Source: Drosophila pseudoobscura
Taxonomy: Eukaryota; Arthropoda; Insecta; Diptera; Drosophilidae
Assembly: GCF_009870125.1 (NCBI RefSeq)
Contig: NC_046679.1
Coordinates: forward strand, 15,190,001-15,254,000
Reading direction: 5' to 3'
Length of the DNA: 64,000 nucleotides
Shown here in pieces: positions 13,985 through 26,900 of the stretch. A model generated the notes under the pieces. That model made no database searches. It saw nothing but the letters and a program-made list of their open reading frames with translations, and was not told the DNA's origin. Each line of letters begins with the position of its first letter. The stretch's first letter is position 1. The translations under genes and the position numbers were made by a program.

Positions 13985-14918
13985 ACCACAGAAACAAATG
14001 TAGGAACATCTCTGAAGAAGAACATCTATGGATAGAAACTAATATAGACACCAGAACAGATCCAGATATAAAAAAAGAATAACTGTTCAATAACTTTAGA
14101 AACAGCTAAGAGAACCACTATAGCAATCAATTAATCAATGGCTCTATCTCTATGGCGGCATGCGGACAGGACCGGAAATTGATTGCTTAAGCTCGAGTTA
14201 AAGCCCGGCGAAAATGAAAATTAAACTTCGCCGCTTAATCAGGATAGCCAGCCAGCCAGCCAGCCAGTGGAGCTGCACTGCAGGGATTGTCTGTGCCACA
14301 CTGCGCTTTATTCAGAGTGTGGGGCCCCCACGCAGGCTCCTGCTGTTTAGTCAACCCCAATCCGCAGGCTACCCCTTTCCGGAATGCAAGCATTTTGAAG
14401 CATGTCATGCATTTTAAATGGCACAAGGTGCGGCAGGAATCGGTCAGGCGTCTGCCTCCACCACCTAATAGAGGTCGTATGTCGGGGGGTGGACAAAATG
14501 CACAATTAAATCCTGCAGCGAAATGCATTTTAATTACCCACCGCCAGATGCAGTCCAGCTGCAGCTGCACTGGGGCAGCTGTGCGTACATTTGACCGGCC
14601 GAGCAATTCAATTATAAACTGTACGCTGAAGGAGAGTGGAGTGGCAGGTGTGGATGGCGATGCTGGTGCAGGTGCAGCTGCCTGCGGGCCAAAGGTCAAT
14701 GCATGGCTTACTCCGCACCTGGAGAGGCTGCGTTCTGCGTACTGCCGCTGAGGCTGGTGGTCACCCGACCGCAATGCAAATAATTCACGTTAAGCCCTAG
14801 TAGTGCATCAAAGGATCCCTCCCCATTCGTCCTGCAATCCCTGCCCCACCATATCCTTTACGAGTCCAAACAGGCGACCGCATGTGGTCCTGGTCGTAAT
14901 TTATGATTATAAGCACCT

Positions 14919-14957
14919 CCAGCCCCAGCCCCAGCCCCAGCCCCAGCCCCAGCCTCA
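14919..14957. repeat. (CAGCCC)n microsatellite
   Basis: Six tandem copies of the hexamer CAGCCC. On the plus strand this reads as a Gln-Pro run, but no gene surrounds it. A four-base CAGC repeat lies nearby at 14246-14267. Confidence 0.85.
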
Positions 14958-15236
14958 GTCCAATTCCCCCCGATGTCGTCATGAGCTCTGGGAGGACACA
15001 TTTGTGCGGGGTCGTCAACACATTACGGCTATTAAAGGACTCCGGCTTAGGCTGGAATTAATGTGGCCGCATTAAAATCACAGATTAATGCCAGCCGGAG
15101 ATGTCGATTCGTGCGATTTGTTTCACGGATCCTTAACGATTTCAATAAAATACGAATACACAAAACACAAAACACAAACAGAGATGAGATGGAATAACAA
15201 CTGCAAAAGTTTTGCCTTCAGGCCAAGAAAAAGTAC

Positions 15237-16364
15237 AAAAACGAGGGGGAACGTTGTGAGTTGCTGCGGACACCGCAACTCTACGGTTATACCCGATACT
15301 AAGTCAGTATGGCTCTCCTCCGGCAGACGCCGCTAATATTTAACGACACGACAAAGAGTGCGTGCGAGAGAGACAGAAAATCAGTCTGAGCGTGACGTCG
15401 GGCGCTGCGTAGCCACTGCAAATTGATTTGTTCCTTTTGGCTATAAAAATGATCTGATCTGATCCAGAATCAGCAATCTGATAGATATGGTCGTTATCTA
15501 TGATTCTGCGTTTTTAGTTTTCTCAAATCTGAAATATTGTGGATGCAACAGATTTTCGTCCTTTGTGTGGGCGGAAGGGGGTGGGGCGAAATTTTGAGAT
15601 ACACGTTTTATAGTGAGATCCAAGAGGAGTGCGGATTCCAAATTTGGTTACTCTAGCGTTAATAGTCTCTGAGATTTGTGAATATCCCCAGATTTGCATC
15701 CTTTGCGGGGGCGGAAGGGGGTGTGGCGAAATTTTGAAACAAACTCGTCTCGGTCTGATATATTAGGAGTGTGGATACGAAATTTGGTTGCTCTAGCTTT
15801 TATAGTCTCTGAGATCTAGGCGCTAATGTTTTACTCTAAGCAAAGCCGCCTATGCTACGTGTGTGTTAGAGAGAGACAGGGCGAGAAAAAATGAAATTGT
15901 TTTCTTGATGCTGGCTATAATAATAATACGATCCAATTCAGATTCTGCAGTCTAAAAGATATGGTCATTCTCTACGATTCTGCGTTTTTGGTTTTATCGT
16001 ATCTTGAAAATTGTGGATGCTACAGATTTTCGCCCTTTGTGGGGGCGGAAGTGGGCGGGGCAAAGTTTTGAAATATTTTTGTAGCAGTGACATATCACAG
16101 AAGTCTGGATCCAAAACATCGTTGCTCTAGCTCTTATAGTCTTTGAGCATTAGGCGCTGAAGGGGACGGACAGACGGACAGACGGACAGACGGACGGACG
16201 GACAGACGGACAGACAGACATGGCTCAATCGACTCGGCTATTGATGCTGATCAAGAATATATATACTTTATGGGGTCGGAAACGATTCCTTCTGGACGTT
16301 ACACACATCCACTTTTACCACAAATCTAATATACCCCAATACTCATTTTGAGTATCGGGTATAA
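15237..16364 (+). mobile_element. DINE-1/Helentron-like nonautonomous element, copy A
   Basis: About 1.13 kb, almost identical in layout to the copy at 42582-43723. It starts at AAACGAGGGGG and has TTATACCCGATACT near the left end and its exact inverted repeat AGTATCGGGTATAA at the right end (subterminal inverted repeats). Three internal repeats carry a GGGGGCGGAAGKGGG motif at about 15570, 15708 and 16040. A GGACAGAC microsatellite at 16165-16220 is followed by the tail that reads GACATGGCTCAATCGACTCG. This tail and microsatellite are typical of the DINE-1 (INE-1, Helentron) family dispersed in Drosophila genomes. No protein is encoded, so it moves, if at all, with enzymes made elsewhere. 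Confidence 0.75.
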
Positions 16365-19300
16365 AAACAAAAACTTTGGCCAACCTCATCGATGAGCTGA
16401 TAAGTGGCAATTGAGATGACACGCGTGTGTGTGCGTGAGTATCTGTGTTTTTCGAATGGGTGTGTGTGTGAAGTGGTAAAGTTGAAAAAGTTATTTGCAT
16501 GTAAATTTGTTGTTAAGATCACAAATGTAATACAAATACAAATAGCAGCAAAAAACACAAAGAAAAGCGGAACAAAAAGGAAAACTTTAGACAAAAGTCA
16601 AATGATTAAGTTGAGGAGCGAAAGTTGGAGTTGGGAAAGGCAGAAAAGGGAGCAGGAGATGGGAAATGGCAGGGAAAGATAAAAGACGCCTAATAGCTGA
16701 GACAAAAAAGGAAGCCCTCAAAGAGTTTCATTAACAATTGAAAACTTGCCAATTGGCTCGTGGAAAACCCTTCGATTCCATTGTTTGCTTCGCTAGAAAC
16801 ACACCCGCACAACACAGACATCGCAGTGTACTCGTATTGGCGCTACATTTCCGTTTCCGCTCAACTGAGAAAATTCATTAGGCGCGGCACTCTATCACAC
16901 ACACTCAATCCGTCAATGGCTGAATCAATCCCGTGTGCCCAATAAACTTTCATTAACTTCATTCGTCATTGCGACTTGTAAGTGTTTTGTAAACATGACT
17001 TATAGAAATGGGTTGCCAATAACTTCGCTTGAATAAGGTGCTCTTGCTCCTGCTCCAGCTCGTGCTCCACCTCCTGCTAGACATATCAATATATTGTCCG
17101 TCCTGGCCGACAATCGAATTGCAACAGCAACCGTAATAGGAGCAGGAAGCGCACGAAGTGAATAATTCATGAGCCAACGAGGTAGCTAAGGGACTAGGGA
17201 CTAGGGACTAAGCGCGAATGGCGTTAGTCGAGTGGCGAAAGGCGAATGCAAAAATCCCAATTACAATCCAATATTGCCATTGGCCAAGGGGGGGACAGGG
17301 ACACTGGGTTAAGGGCTAAACCGAATCAGTCCGAAATTTAATTGAGCATTCAAATACGCATGGACACGTGCGACAGATAATGCGGTGGCAGGAGGTGGAC
17401 ATGCATCTGGGAGAACGAGAACGAGAATGAGCACCAGGACCAGCAGGTCCTGATTCAATCCCATTGCCAACACGAATCCCAAACTGAAATTGCTGCTGTC
17501 AGATAGGAATGAGAACGTTCCCAAGCCAAATTTATCTCACAGTTTGTGTTTGTCACTCCATTCTAGCCGCACTGTTGGTCCAACTCCAGCTGGAGCCTCA
17601 GCTGTGTGTGCTTCCTGCTTCTGCTGCTGCCTGCTGGAGGGACATCTTGTTATCTCCTCTGTCTACACGAGCCCGAACAGGAGCCCCAGTCCTGCATGAT
17701 TGGCAGTTCAGGTTCGGGGCTTATCCCAAGAACGAATGTCCAGAATGCAACCTTGTTTCGTATCTCGACAATTTTTCTGCTTTACTGCCAGCTTGAATGT
17801 CGACCTGAGGAGGTCCTTCTCTGTGAATTGAAGAGTTTTTTGGGGAAGATCAATGCTCCAGAGGAGGTGGCTCACGCTTCAAAGCCGTCACGTCGCCAAC
17901 TAATTATCAACATAATTAAAGGGTGCCGTGACTGTACCGGGAGGGTCCCCTGACTGATTATTGGCAGAAAGTATTTAAGTATATTTCATTTTATTTTGTG
18001 CGGTTCGAGTACGAGTATTTTTCCCAACTAATTGAATCACGTTCTTCGGGGACTGGGAATGGGACTAATGCTGAAGCTGGGAGACTTGAGACTCAATTGC
18101 CATCTCTCTTTTCTCAATAGTTGTGCGTCATGACGCAGGCACGCCCACATCTGCCCTCAATCAACACGCACGCAATGGGTCTGGGGACAACAACTTAATC
18201 ATCATCAAGTCCGCATTAGTCACACTCCCAGCGCGTTATCCTTTATCCCTGTCCTACATAGCATGTGTGGCAGGGACTGGGGCAGAAGCAGAGCTCAAAT
18301 GTCATTGGAAATGCCATTTGCAAGTCTCTTTGATGGCCCGACAATGAAGGCATTTGGCTAAGAAACCGCAGTCTTGTGTCAAGGGGAAGGGCATTTGGCT
18401 TCGATAGTTGCATTTAACTGATAATTATGCCCCGTCCCAGTTTGTAATGCCTCATCGGAGTCCATTGTGGGGGGGCGTAGCCCTTAAATTGGCCCCATCA
18501 GCGGCGGCAATTTGATTGCGAACGTGCAACATTTGGGCCCGACTCATCAGCTGCATTTCGTGATTAGCCAGAGGATATACGTATACTCGTAGATATGTAC
18601 ACTTATTAGTGGTCTGGGAGGCAGGGCAACGACACCTGGGTATCTATTTCAAAAGGTTAATTACGCACGTTTGCATATCACGCGCCACATGCCGCATCCA
18701 TTGTTTATCTAAATTGTTATTGCCCCGGGCACTGCCTGGGGCCAAATGATGGTTTCCCCTTCGATAACATTGCAATTTAATTAAGTCACGCAGCATTTCG
18801 ATTTGAGCTTTAAATTAAACATGTGCGGTCCCAGCTCTCCGCTCCGGCCACTGGGACTGAGGATTTGCCTAATGAGGCCCGGCACTGTTGGACATTGGAG
18901 GGGGTGGGAGTGGATATGTAAAATTTTGGGGCCATGTCAGTGTATGTGGAAATGTTTTTTGAAAAACACAGAGAAGGCTGCAAACAATTGTGGACAGCGC
19001 GGTAATTAAATTTGCTGGAATCAGATCAATGTTGCTTTTATTCCTGACAACTCTGTGAAATGCGATTAGATCGTCCGTCACACATGCAATGTTCTTCCCT
19101 TTAGTAGTTCTTCTTTAGTTCTTTCATTAAATTTCTTTAATTGAACGCATAGTAGCCCAGTTGCACAACAAGATAACAAAAATGTGCGTGTGAGCATGTC
19201 GCAATTGCGCAAATTTCAATTTAAACAGGCACCTAATGAACGAAGTCAACAAAAATAATCGGAACGGAGACAAGCGTGCTGGTACGTAATCGACACTCAT

Positions 19301-22300
19301 CATCAACATGGTTTCTCTGCTTCACATTTGAGAACGAGCCAAATATTGAATATTCCGCTCATCCGAAAGTGCTGATTGGATATTGTACAGTATTCATATG
19401 ACATCGCTTGGAACAACATAAATAGTTGGCAATACAACAGCAAATGGCTTGCCGGATCAGCTAGTATATAATAAAACTAGGGGGAAAGCCCTAATTTTCG
19501 CCCCATATGCTTTTGAATAAAATGTCGGGCAACGTCCCAATATAAATAATATAATATACATATAGAATATATGTAATCGACGGAAGAGCTCCCACTTTTT
19601 AGGGATCTTTCCAAACCGATGCATTGGTGCATTTATCCTACTCTGATTGCTGGCCTTTGCTGGTACTTTTAAAATGTCAAAGAAAGTTTTATATATTTGC
19701 ATTGCTTGCCCGGTCTTTTTACACATGGTACCTTTCGACGACTCCGCTCCGCTCCCAAGACTTTTCTTTGTTCTGACAAACAGGAGCACAAATATGCAAA
19801 CATGCACCAAATTTAGCTTGCCTCGAAGTTGCTGCTGCCACTTGGGTGCCATTTGTCCCTTGTTAGCCTTGTTGTCTGGGAACTGAAACTGGAACTGGAA
19901 CTGGGTGTGCGGGGCTGGGTCTGGGTCTGGGTCTGGGTCTGGGCTGAAGTGTTGTCGCTGCCACGTTTGTTAGGCGAGCTATGGAAGCGTAAGACATTTG
20001 CCTCCTCGACTTTGGCACGTGCAACAAACGATGTCAGCTTGTTGTCTCTGCCCCACCTTGTGATGCAATTTGCTTGCACAGACAACTCGTTATTTTATTG
20101 TTTGCCTGCATTTGCAGCATAAATTTCCGCCTTCCTCTTCTCGCCTTTCCTTTGCTTTCCTTTCCCCTGTGCTGTTGGCACACATTTCCGGAAAAAACAC
20201 TTCTATTGCACTGTAAGAGCAGCTGACTAATTCGATGTTGTTGCTGTTGCTGCTGCTGTTGCTGATTGCCTCATTGCAATTACCGTGCAAATCGTTGAAA
20301 TAAAATTGTATTCACCTGTCTGCTCAAGTGCTTTTCCTTTTCTGGTTCATTTCCGCGGCGTGGCAATGCAAATTTAATGGCAAACAGAATGTTTTTGTGG
20401 TGCCATTGTTCAATTATTGTCGCCCTCATGCCGCCGCTGGCTGCATTTCAAACTGCAAAATCCTTTTAGCGCTAAACAGTTCAACACATTAGGAGACGTT
20501 TTATTTTCGTACTCGATCTGGATGAGACAGTTGGGAGAGCACTCCCACTCGTGTATGTGGGCGGTTCAAGGGGCCAGGGCAGGGCATGGCAGGGCAGGGC
20601 AAGCGGCTAAAAGTGCGGCAATTGAAGCGTTCGTTCGCCTGGTTTGGGTTCTTTTTTGTGTTCTGTGTTGACTGCTTAAGAGCTTAAGTGATATTACACT
20701 TGAAGCGCAGCAATTTCATCCGCCAAATGGTGGTGGGGGAGTGGGGAGTGGGGAATGGAGAGCAGGGCGGAAGCTAAAAGCTTTTCCCGCCTGAAACGAG
20801 GAACATTTTTGGCGAAAAATTCTAAAGTGACATTGCGATAATCGCGTAATCGATGAAGTCTGTCATTATCACGAGCCCGTCGCCCGTCGCTCGTCGCTGG
20901 TGTCAGAGAGAGTCAATAAATGAAATTTACAATGCCAAAAAGTCAGCAAAAGAAAAGCTTATGAGATGGGTGCCAGGGTGCTGGGTGCTGCGGATGGGTG
21001 ATGGGCCAGCCGGGTTGTCCGTTTAGTTTTTGACGCCTAGACGCTGTTGGCCCTGTCACGTGCACTGCCTCCCGAAAACAAAAAGCGGAAGCAGAGGTGG
21101 TTCTCTTTTACCCTAAAAAGTTGATGCTTTGATTCCATGATTGCTGACTCAGACAGAGTCTAGAGGGAGAGAGAGAGCAGACGAGAACTAGGGGCAGGGA
21201 AGATTCAATTTGACAGTTGCTAGAATTCAATTTTCTTGTCGTCATGTTGCGGATTAGTTTCGTGCTTGTCCTATTAGAAGCAGAGGCAAGCAGCACAGTT
21301 GGACATCATTTCTAAGGGAGAACTGCAAGCTGCAACAGAGGGAGCCAGCGACAGAGAGAGAAAGAGATAGAGAGAGAGAGAGATTAGGGGATGGGAACTT
21401 ACCAATGCACACGCACAAATGAGAAAAGTTGCAAGTTCCGAAAACTGGAGAAAAACTTTTGCCCCAGCTGCCCCGGACTGTGGCCGGCCTGACAGTCATG
21501 GGAAAATAACAAAGTTTGCGGCCAAGTCATGTGCGTGAGGCATTGAGAAAGAGCACCATCAACCAACAACAGCATCAGCTGCAACAGTCAAAGGGAAGGA
21601 TGTTGAAGAACCGAATGCATCTCATCAGATCGGGTTCAGGGATGTGGCCAAAACTCGAGCAAAACCATCGAATGGAATCTGTCAAAGAAATCCACAAAAT
21701 TGTGCGGCTTGCATTGGCCAGCACAGGGCCCAAATTGAAAGCATATCAATTAAGCAATTCCTCTTGCCACAAGGCTGTCAGCAGCAGCAGCAGCAGCACC
21801 AGCAACTGAAACAATATTCGCCAGCGCAGCGCCAGCGCCAGCTTTGGGGCTTAATTTGTCATATGTTGCTACATTCAATTCATTTCATGTGGAATATTGC
21901 ACGAAGTGGGCAGAAAAAACTACTCCTAGATGAAATGACAACTAAAATGACTGATCGACTCCGGCAGTGAAAGGGGCTCAGCCGACTGACTAAATGCTTA
22001 AATACCCAAAACAGCAAACGGAAACAAGGACAGGCACCAGAACCAGAGCCAGGACACGCAACAACAGGCAGGAGGCATCTCCGGGCCCAGAGAATGGAAA
22101 ACAATTTGCTGGCTACATTTTGGGCTCTTTGTGGCATCCACTTTTCCAATGCTTTTCCTAATCCAATCCTCCGCCTTCGTTTGCCTTGTTTGCCTTGTTT
22201 GCTGCTGTATTTGTTGTGCCAGTGGCCCCCGAATCAAAACCGAAGCCGCTTGATGGATTACAACCAAAAGGCGGCAGCATCAGTTCCTGGAGCCATTGTA

Positions 22301-25300
22301 AGGCGTGGCCAAGGTGAGGAGCGTGAGGGTGAGGTGAGGAAGCGGGAGCGGGAGAGGCAGCTGCACGATTAGGCCTTTGTTTGGGTATATGTCGAATTTC
22401 TAAGGCCACACCCAATCCACTGCTTCGTCAGCCTTTGTATCTGCGGCCAGAGTGATTTGTGTGCCCCGTGGGGTATCGGAAAGTACGTTTAATGAAGTGA
22501 AGGGTTAAATTTGCTGGTGGCTTGAGGCCGAATAGAAGCGGCTTAGGCATACCCACACAAAAGGGCTCCGTTCTGTGCGGAAAACGCAATTGAAGAAAGT
22601 GTCGATTGCTACCAGTTCAACGGCTTTAAGCTGAAGGCTGAATGACTTTCACTGACCTTCACACACCCACACACAGATTCACTTCCGCACTCATATACAT
22701 ATGCATTTGCTGGACAGGCAACAAAATCATTTATCATATAAAATGGCCGCAGAACATTTCTCTCAAGTGGCGTATGTGATTGCGCCAAAAGTCGAGTCCC
22801 AGCACCGGACCCAAGCCCCTCCTAGATGCCCATAAATCTGGCGGGCTGGGCCAAAGTTGCGGATATGGGAAACGGCAAACGGCAAACGGCGAACGACGAA
22901 CGGCAATGGCAACCATTTGTCTAATTTTAATGGGCATGCTAATAGAGCCATTGCCTGGTCAGCCGGCACACCTGACCCTGACCCCGAGTCCGTTGGGAAA
23001 CATCGGTCAGGCCGCGTGGCGTTCTAGTCGACTTTTAATTTATGTGCGGCCAAAAGTTTTTGGCTCATTAAATACCTCAAAATGTTAAATGACTTACGAG
23101 CTCCAGCAGAAAGATGAAGATGCCACTGCCGCTGCCGCTGCCGCTGCCGAGACGATTGACTCGGCCCGTGTGGAACGTGCCCCGTCTCCGGGTCCCATCC
23201 ACTGCATCATTTACCGAATTGCCGTTACGTGCCGCATTATCGGCCACAAAAAATCTCGGCCAGACAGAAGACTTTCCAGCTTGTTGTCTGCCAACCGACT
23301 CGGCTATTGATGGGGTCGAGTTTAAGGCCAAGACGGCCCGGCCATATTTGCCTTTGGCTTTTTTTAATGAGCCTTCGTTTGTTTGGGTTGTCTGTATCCC
23401 TCTCTCTCTTCCTCTCTCGTGATTTCAACTTGTTTCCTTGTCATTTTTTAGTATGACCGAAGACATTACTCAAAAGAGGCTGGCGCCTGAAAGCAGGCAA
23501 CGAAAAATGATGGAATTTCATCTTTCCACAATTGATACAAAATGAAAAGGAGATAAGATTACACACGATTCTAAGACGTCAATTACCAAAAATGATTAGA
23601 TAACGATTAATCTATATGACTGTTGTACCTGCATCTCACTTTATGGCTAATTAAACCATAATATTCCAGCTGGAAACACTCGCCAACAATTATGAGTACC
23701 GCACTGAGTGGGAAATTAGCTACCAAAGAACCACACCACACCCTTTTCATCCGCTCATATGCATTTTAATTTATTTATCACACCTGAACGAACACACAAA
23801 AACCTCACACAAAGTAGTCGTAGGGGCGTTTATTTAGCAATGTAAAGAGTGGGACCAAGCACACACGCACACACACACACACAGATACGTATACGTGTGC
23901 TTACGGTAAATTTAATTTTAAAAAGCAAACCCAAAAATACATGCTCTGAACCTCAATCAGCGGGAAATGACCGCAAACACGGCGGGGAAAAGCTGCACCA
24001 GTCGCCAGTCGCCAGTCGCCAGTCTGTAGTCCCACAGAACCTGCACCGCGCCGCACCACACCTGCCTCTGGTCTGCCCCATGCAACCTCAACGAGCTGTA
24101 TATCTAATTGTATGTGCCTTGTGTGGCCAAAACTGTGAGTATGCTGATGATGTTTATACTCTTATTATTATTACTATTCTTTTACTCAGATGTTTGCAAC
24201 TCAATCGTTTCGGAACCACAAAAAATAGAATAAACAATAATATACAAATAAGTCGTATGGAAACCAGATCCTTATATCATAGCTATCATAGGATCGATTG
24301 ATGCAAAAGGGTATTTAAAGACCCGACTCCCAAATAATACCCCTCTTTCTTGTATTGTGCATGTTGGTGCTCCTGTTGCACCTCTCTCGGTCTGCTGCAA
24401 CCCATTCAACCTGGTTGTTGGTTCGCTGGCTGCCTGTCCGTTGGTCAGTTAATGCAGTGCCGTGGTCCGACTGCAACACAAAGCAACAAAGTTTGTGTTT
24501 TATTAGTTTCTTCTGGTGCTGGAGCTCTGGCTGAATTCTGCGTACCGTCCGCCACTGATTGTTGTGCTGTAAATTGCATTTGTGGTCAACAAAAAGCATT
24601 TGCCAGGCTACAACAATGGCCGGGTAGGGCCTCGGCTTTATTTGTTTCTTTTCCAGCTCCATGTTTACTTTTTTCCACTTCGATTTTCGTTCTGTGCTTC
24701 TGTTCATTTAAATTGCCATTAGGTGTGGTTTTTCTTTTCTGGCGTGGTGTGTCCATGCCAGCTCATCCTTTAATTTAGGGACTGCCACAGCATTACGGTT
24801 GCCATTAGCTGAAGCAGAAACACCTACACACATACCCACACTGGCAGCACCACTTACATATGTAGGAGCAGATAGTCTCTCATTTCCGGTTGTGTCATCT
24901 TCTTGTACTAACATTTTTGAACCATTTTTGTGCAGCTTTTGTACCCATTACTTGTAGACTAGGAGGGTATATTTTATGCGTGATTCTGATGCCAGAATAA
25001 GAAAGTGGCTGTCTCCAAAACGATGTCATTTGAAAGTACTTATCGAATGTGCGAATGGGCTTCAGGAATAGAAATGGGGACTAAAATGGGGAAATTCTCA
25101 GGCAATAGCACCAATCAGCACTTTCTGATGAGCGGAATATTTAATATTTGGCTCGTACCCATTCGCATACCTTGTATACAACAAAAATTTCTTAAAAATC
25201 GGTAGAGCTCTTTCACACGTGGAGGTTGAGGTTTTCATTAGATTTATAGATCATAGAAATATTACAGCTCAAATGTATACAATTTCTATGCAAAATATCG

Positions 25301-26830
25301 TGCTAAAAAAATTATTTTTGTCACTGTTGACTTTTCTTTTAGACTTTTTCTGAAAGTGTTCATTATATGGTCGGTATCTTTTAGTCGATCTTTGAGTTCT
25401 TGACACTTGCTGGTCCGATTGTTTTATATGTTTTTTGGACTAAATATTCAACACTTTCTTCTATCTCACACACATCCTTCTCTATCTATCTATCTCTTTT
25501 TTCACTCTCTTTCTCTCTCTCCGCTATAGCTGTTTCTTTTCCTCTTTCTCACTTAGTTTTTCCTCTCAGGTTGCTCACTTTGGTTTTATTTCCATGTTTT
25601 TTGTTGCTGCATAAACCCGGAAGGGGAGGGGAGGTTTGTTTTTAATTAAAACAACAATGCAATGCCAGTGCCACACTTCCGTCCGGTCGTCCGGTCGTCC
25701 GCTCTAACCTGTCCCGCCACTCCCCTCTGCCACCAGCCGGGCACACACACACATGCATACATACGTACACATATTATTTCCCTGGCTGACTGACTTGTTG
25801 CTGTTGTTTCTGCTGTGGCTGTGCTTTGCGCTTACAATTTCATTTTGTTGGTCTCTCTTTCCCTCCGACCATGTGTTGTTTCTTTCCCCTTTTTCTCTAC
25901 CCCCTGCCCCTGCCGCTGCCCCTGCCCTCTGCCATCTCTGGCATCTGCCCTCTGGCCGGCGGAGCTTTGTTTTCGCCTTTTGCTTGTGTGTGCTTTGTGT
26001 GAAAAGTGATAAGTGAAATATGCTTTTTCAGCTGAATTTTCAATTTAGTCGTTCAATGCAATTCCAATTGGATATTGCCAATGGCCAAGTAACAAGCCAG
26101 CCAACTCCTCTGCGGACCGAAAGAGTGCGACAGACATGGGAATACGTTTAATGCAAATGGAAACAAAAAGTGCATAAACTCGGACAGACGGCCCTCCGTT
26201 CCGACGGAACTCTCGCATAATTGACACTCAAATAAAATGAATTCCAAAAGCATTGTGCACCTTCATAACATGACATCAGATTATGGTGTGTGGTGTGTGG
26301 TGGGTGGTGTGGGGGGTGTGGATGCCATGTGCCATACGGCTATGTAGGCCACTTCCACTCGGCGGGGTTCGCTGAACTTGTTAACTAATTTCGAATGCAA
26401 TTCGCGACGTGGACGTGGATGTGGATGTGGCCACACCACTTGACAGCCACTTGACACTATCTAGTTGAACAAATGAACCCTTTTCCCCTGTGGCACATGC
26501 AGCTGCAACATGCTTAATGCCTTTGTGGGCGTGCCGTGCCACACACAAGTCCCTCTTGAATCCAGCTGGAGGACACAAATGATGCGGGAAAAGTGCATTT
26601 GTAGATAATCTAAGGAAGTGGCCAGTCATTCACTATAATTTGGGTTGGCTTGAGGTTGGTGTTTGGGTTCATAGTTCGTTGGGGCTCTCTCTCCTCTGAG
26701 CATGCTCTGGTCATGTCGATAAATCCATGCCAACCTAGTAGACAGCATTTAAATGTACGCCGTTCGGGCTACAGATTTTTGGATGTGGAAAATCAAATTT
26801 CAGTTAGTAAAAATTGTAATCTAGGAACAG
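16365..26830. other. Gene desert, right part
   Basis: No gene is supported over 10 kb. The stretch contains simple repeats (19915-19943, a GA/CT tract at 21350-21385, a CA tract at 23860-23882, a CT/TC-rich tract at 25480-25580), GC-richer islands and many conserved-looking A/T blocks such as TTAATTAA. Open frames are on both strands and low-complexity. Likely cis-regulatory or intronic DNA. Confidence 0.6.
19915..19943. repeat. (GGGTCT)n microsatellite
   Basis: The hexamer CTGGGT/GGGTCT is repeated four to five times, preceded by an ACTGGA repeat at 19882-19902. Confidence 0.85.
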
Positions 26831-26836
26831 GAAAAG

Positions 26837-26874
26837 TATAAATTTTAGTGTGAATTAATTGAATTAAATTCTCA
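26837..26874 (+). promoter_or_regulatory. Candidate promoter of the phosphatase-like gene, with a P3/RCSI site
   Basis: TATAAAT lies at 26837-26843 and CTCAGCG, initiator-like, at 26871-26877, 27 bases before the start codon. Between them TAATTGAATTA (26856-26866) is a perfect paired-homeodomain P3 site and fits the rhodopsin core consensus TAATYNRATTN. In rhodopsin genes that element normally lies upstream of the TATA box, so its role here is uncertain. Confidence 0.4.
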
Positions 26875-26900
26875 GCGGACTCGTACGTAGAATAGTAAAT

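Larger units (their letters stand above)
6081..15236. other. Gene desert, left part
   Basis: No coding region is supported. Open frames in this stretch, including one of 196 codons at 9407-9997, have microsatellite-like leucine, serine or cysteine runs and no family features. Content seen: a TGACAG-rich block (listed separately), simple repeats, and long A/T-rich tracts with repeated TTAATTAA-type sequence. It probably belongs to the regulatory territory of flanking genes or to an intron of an unseen gene. Confidence 0.6.

Noticed and set aside
14235-14774. Overlapping 150-180 codon frames on both strands
   Set aside because: Both strands are open because of GC-rich composition; neither has consistent codon bias or a family motif.
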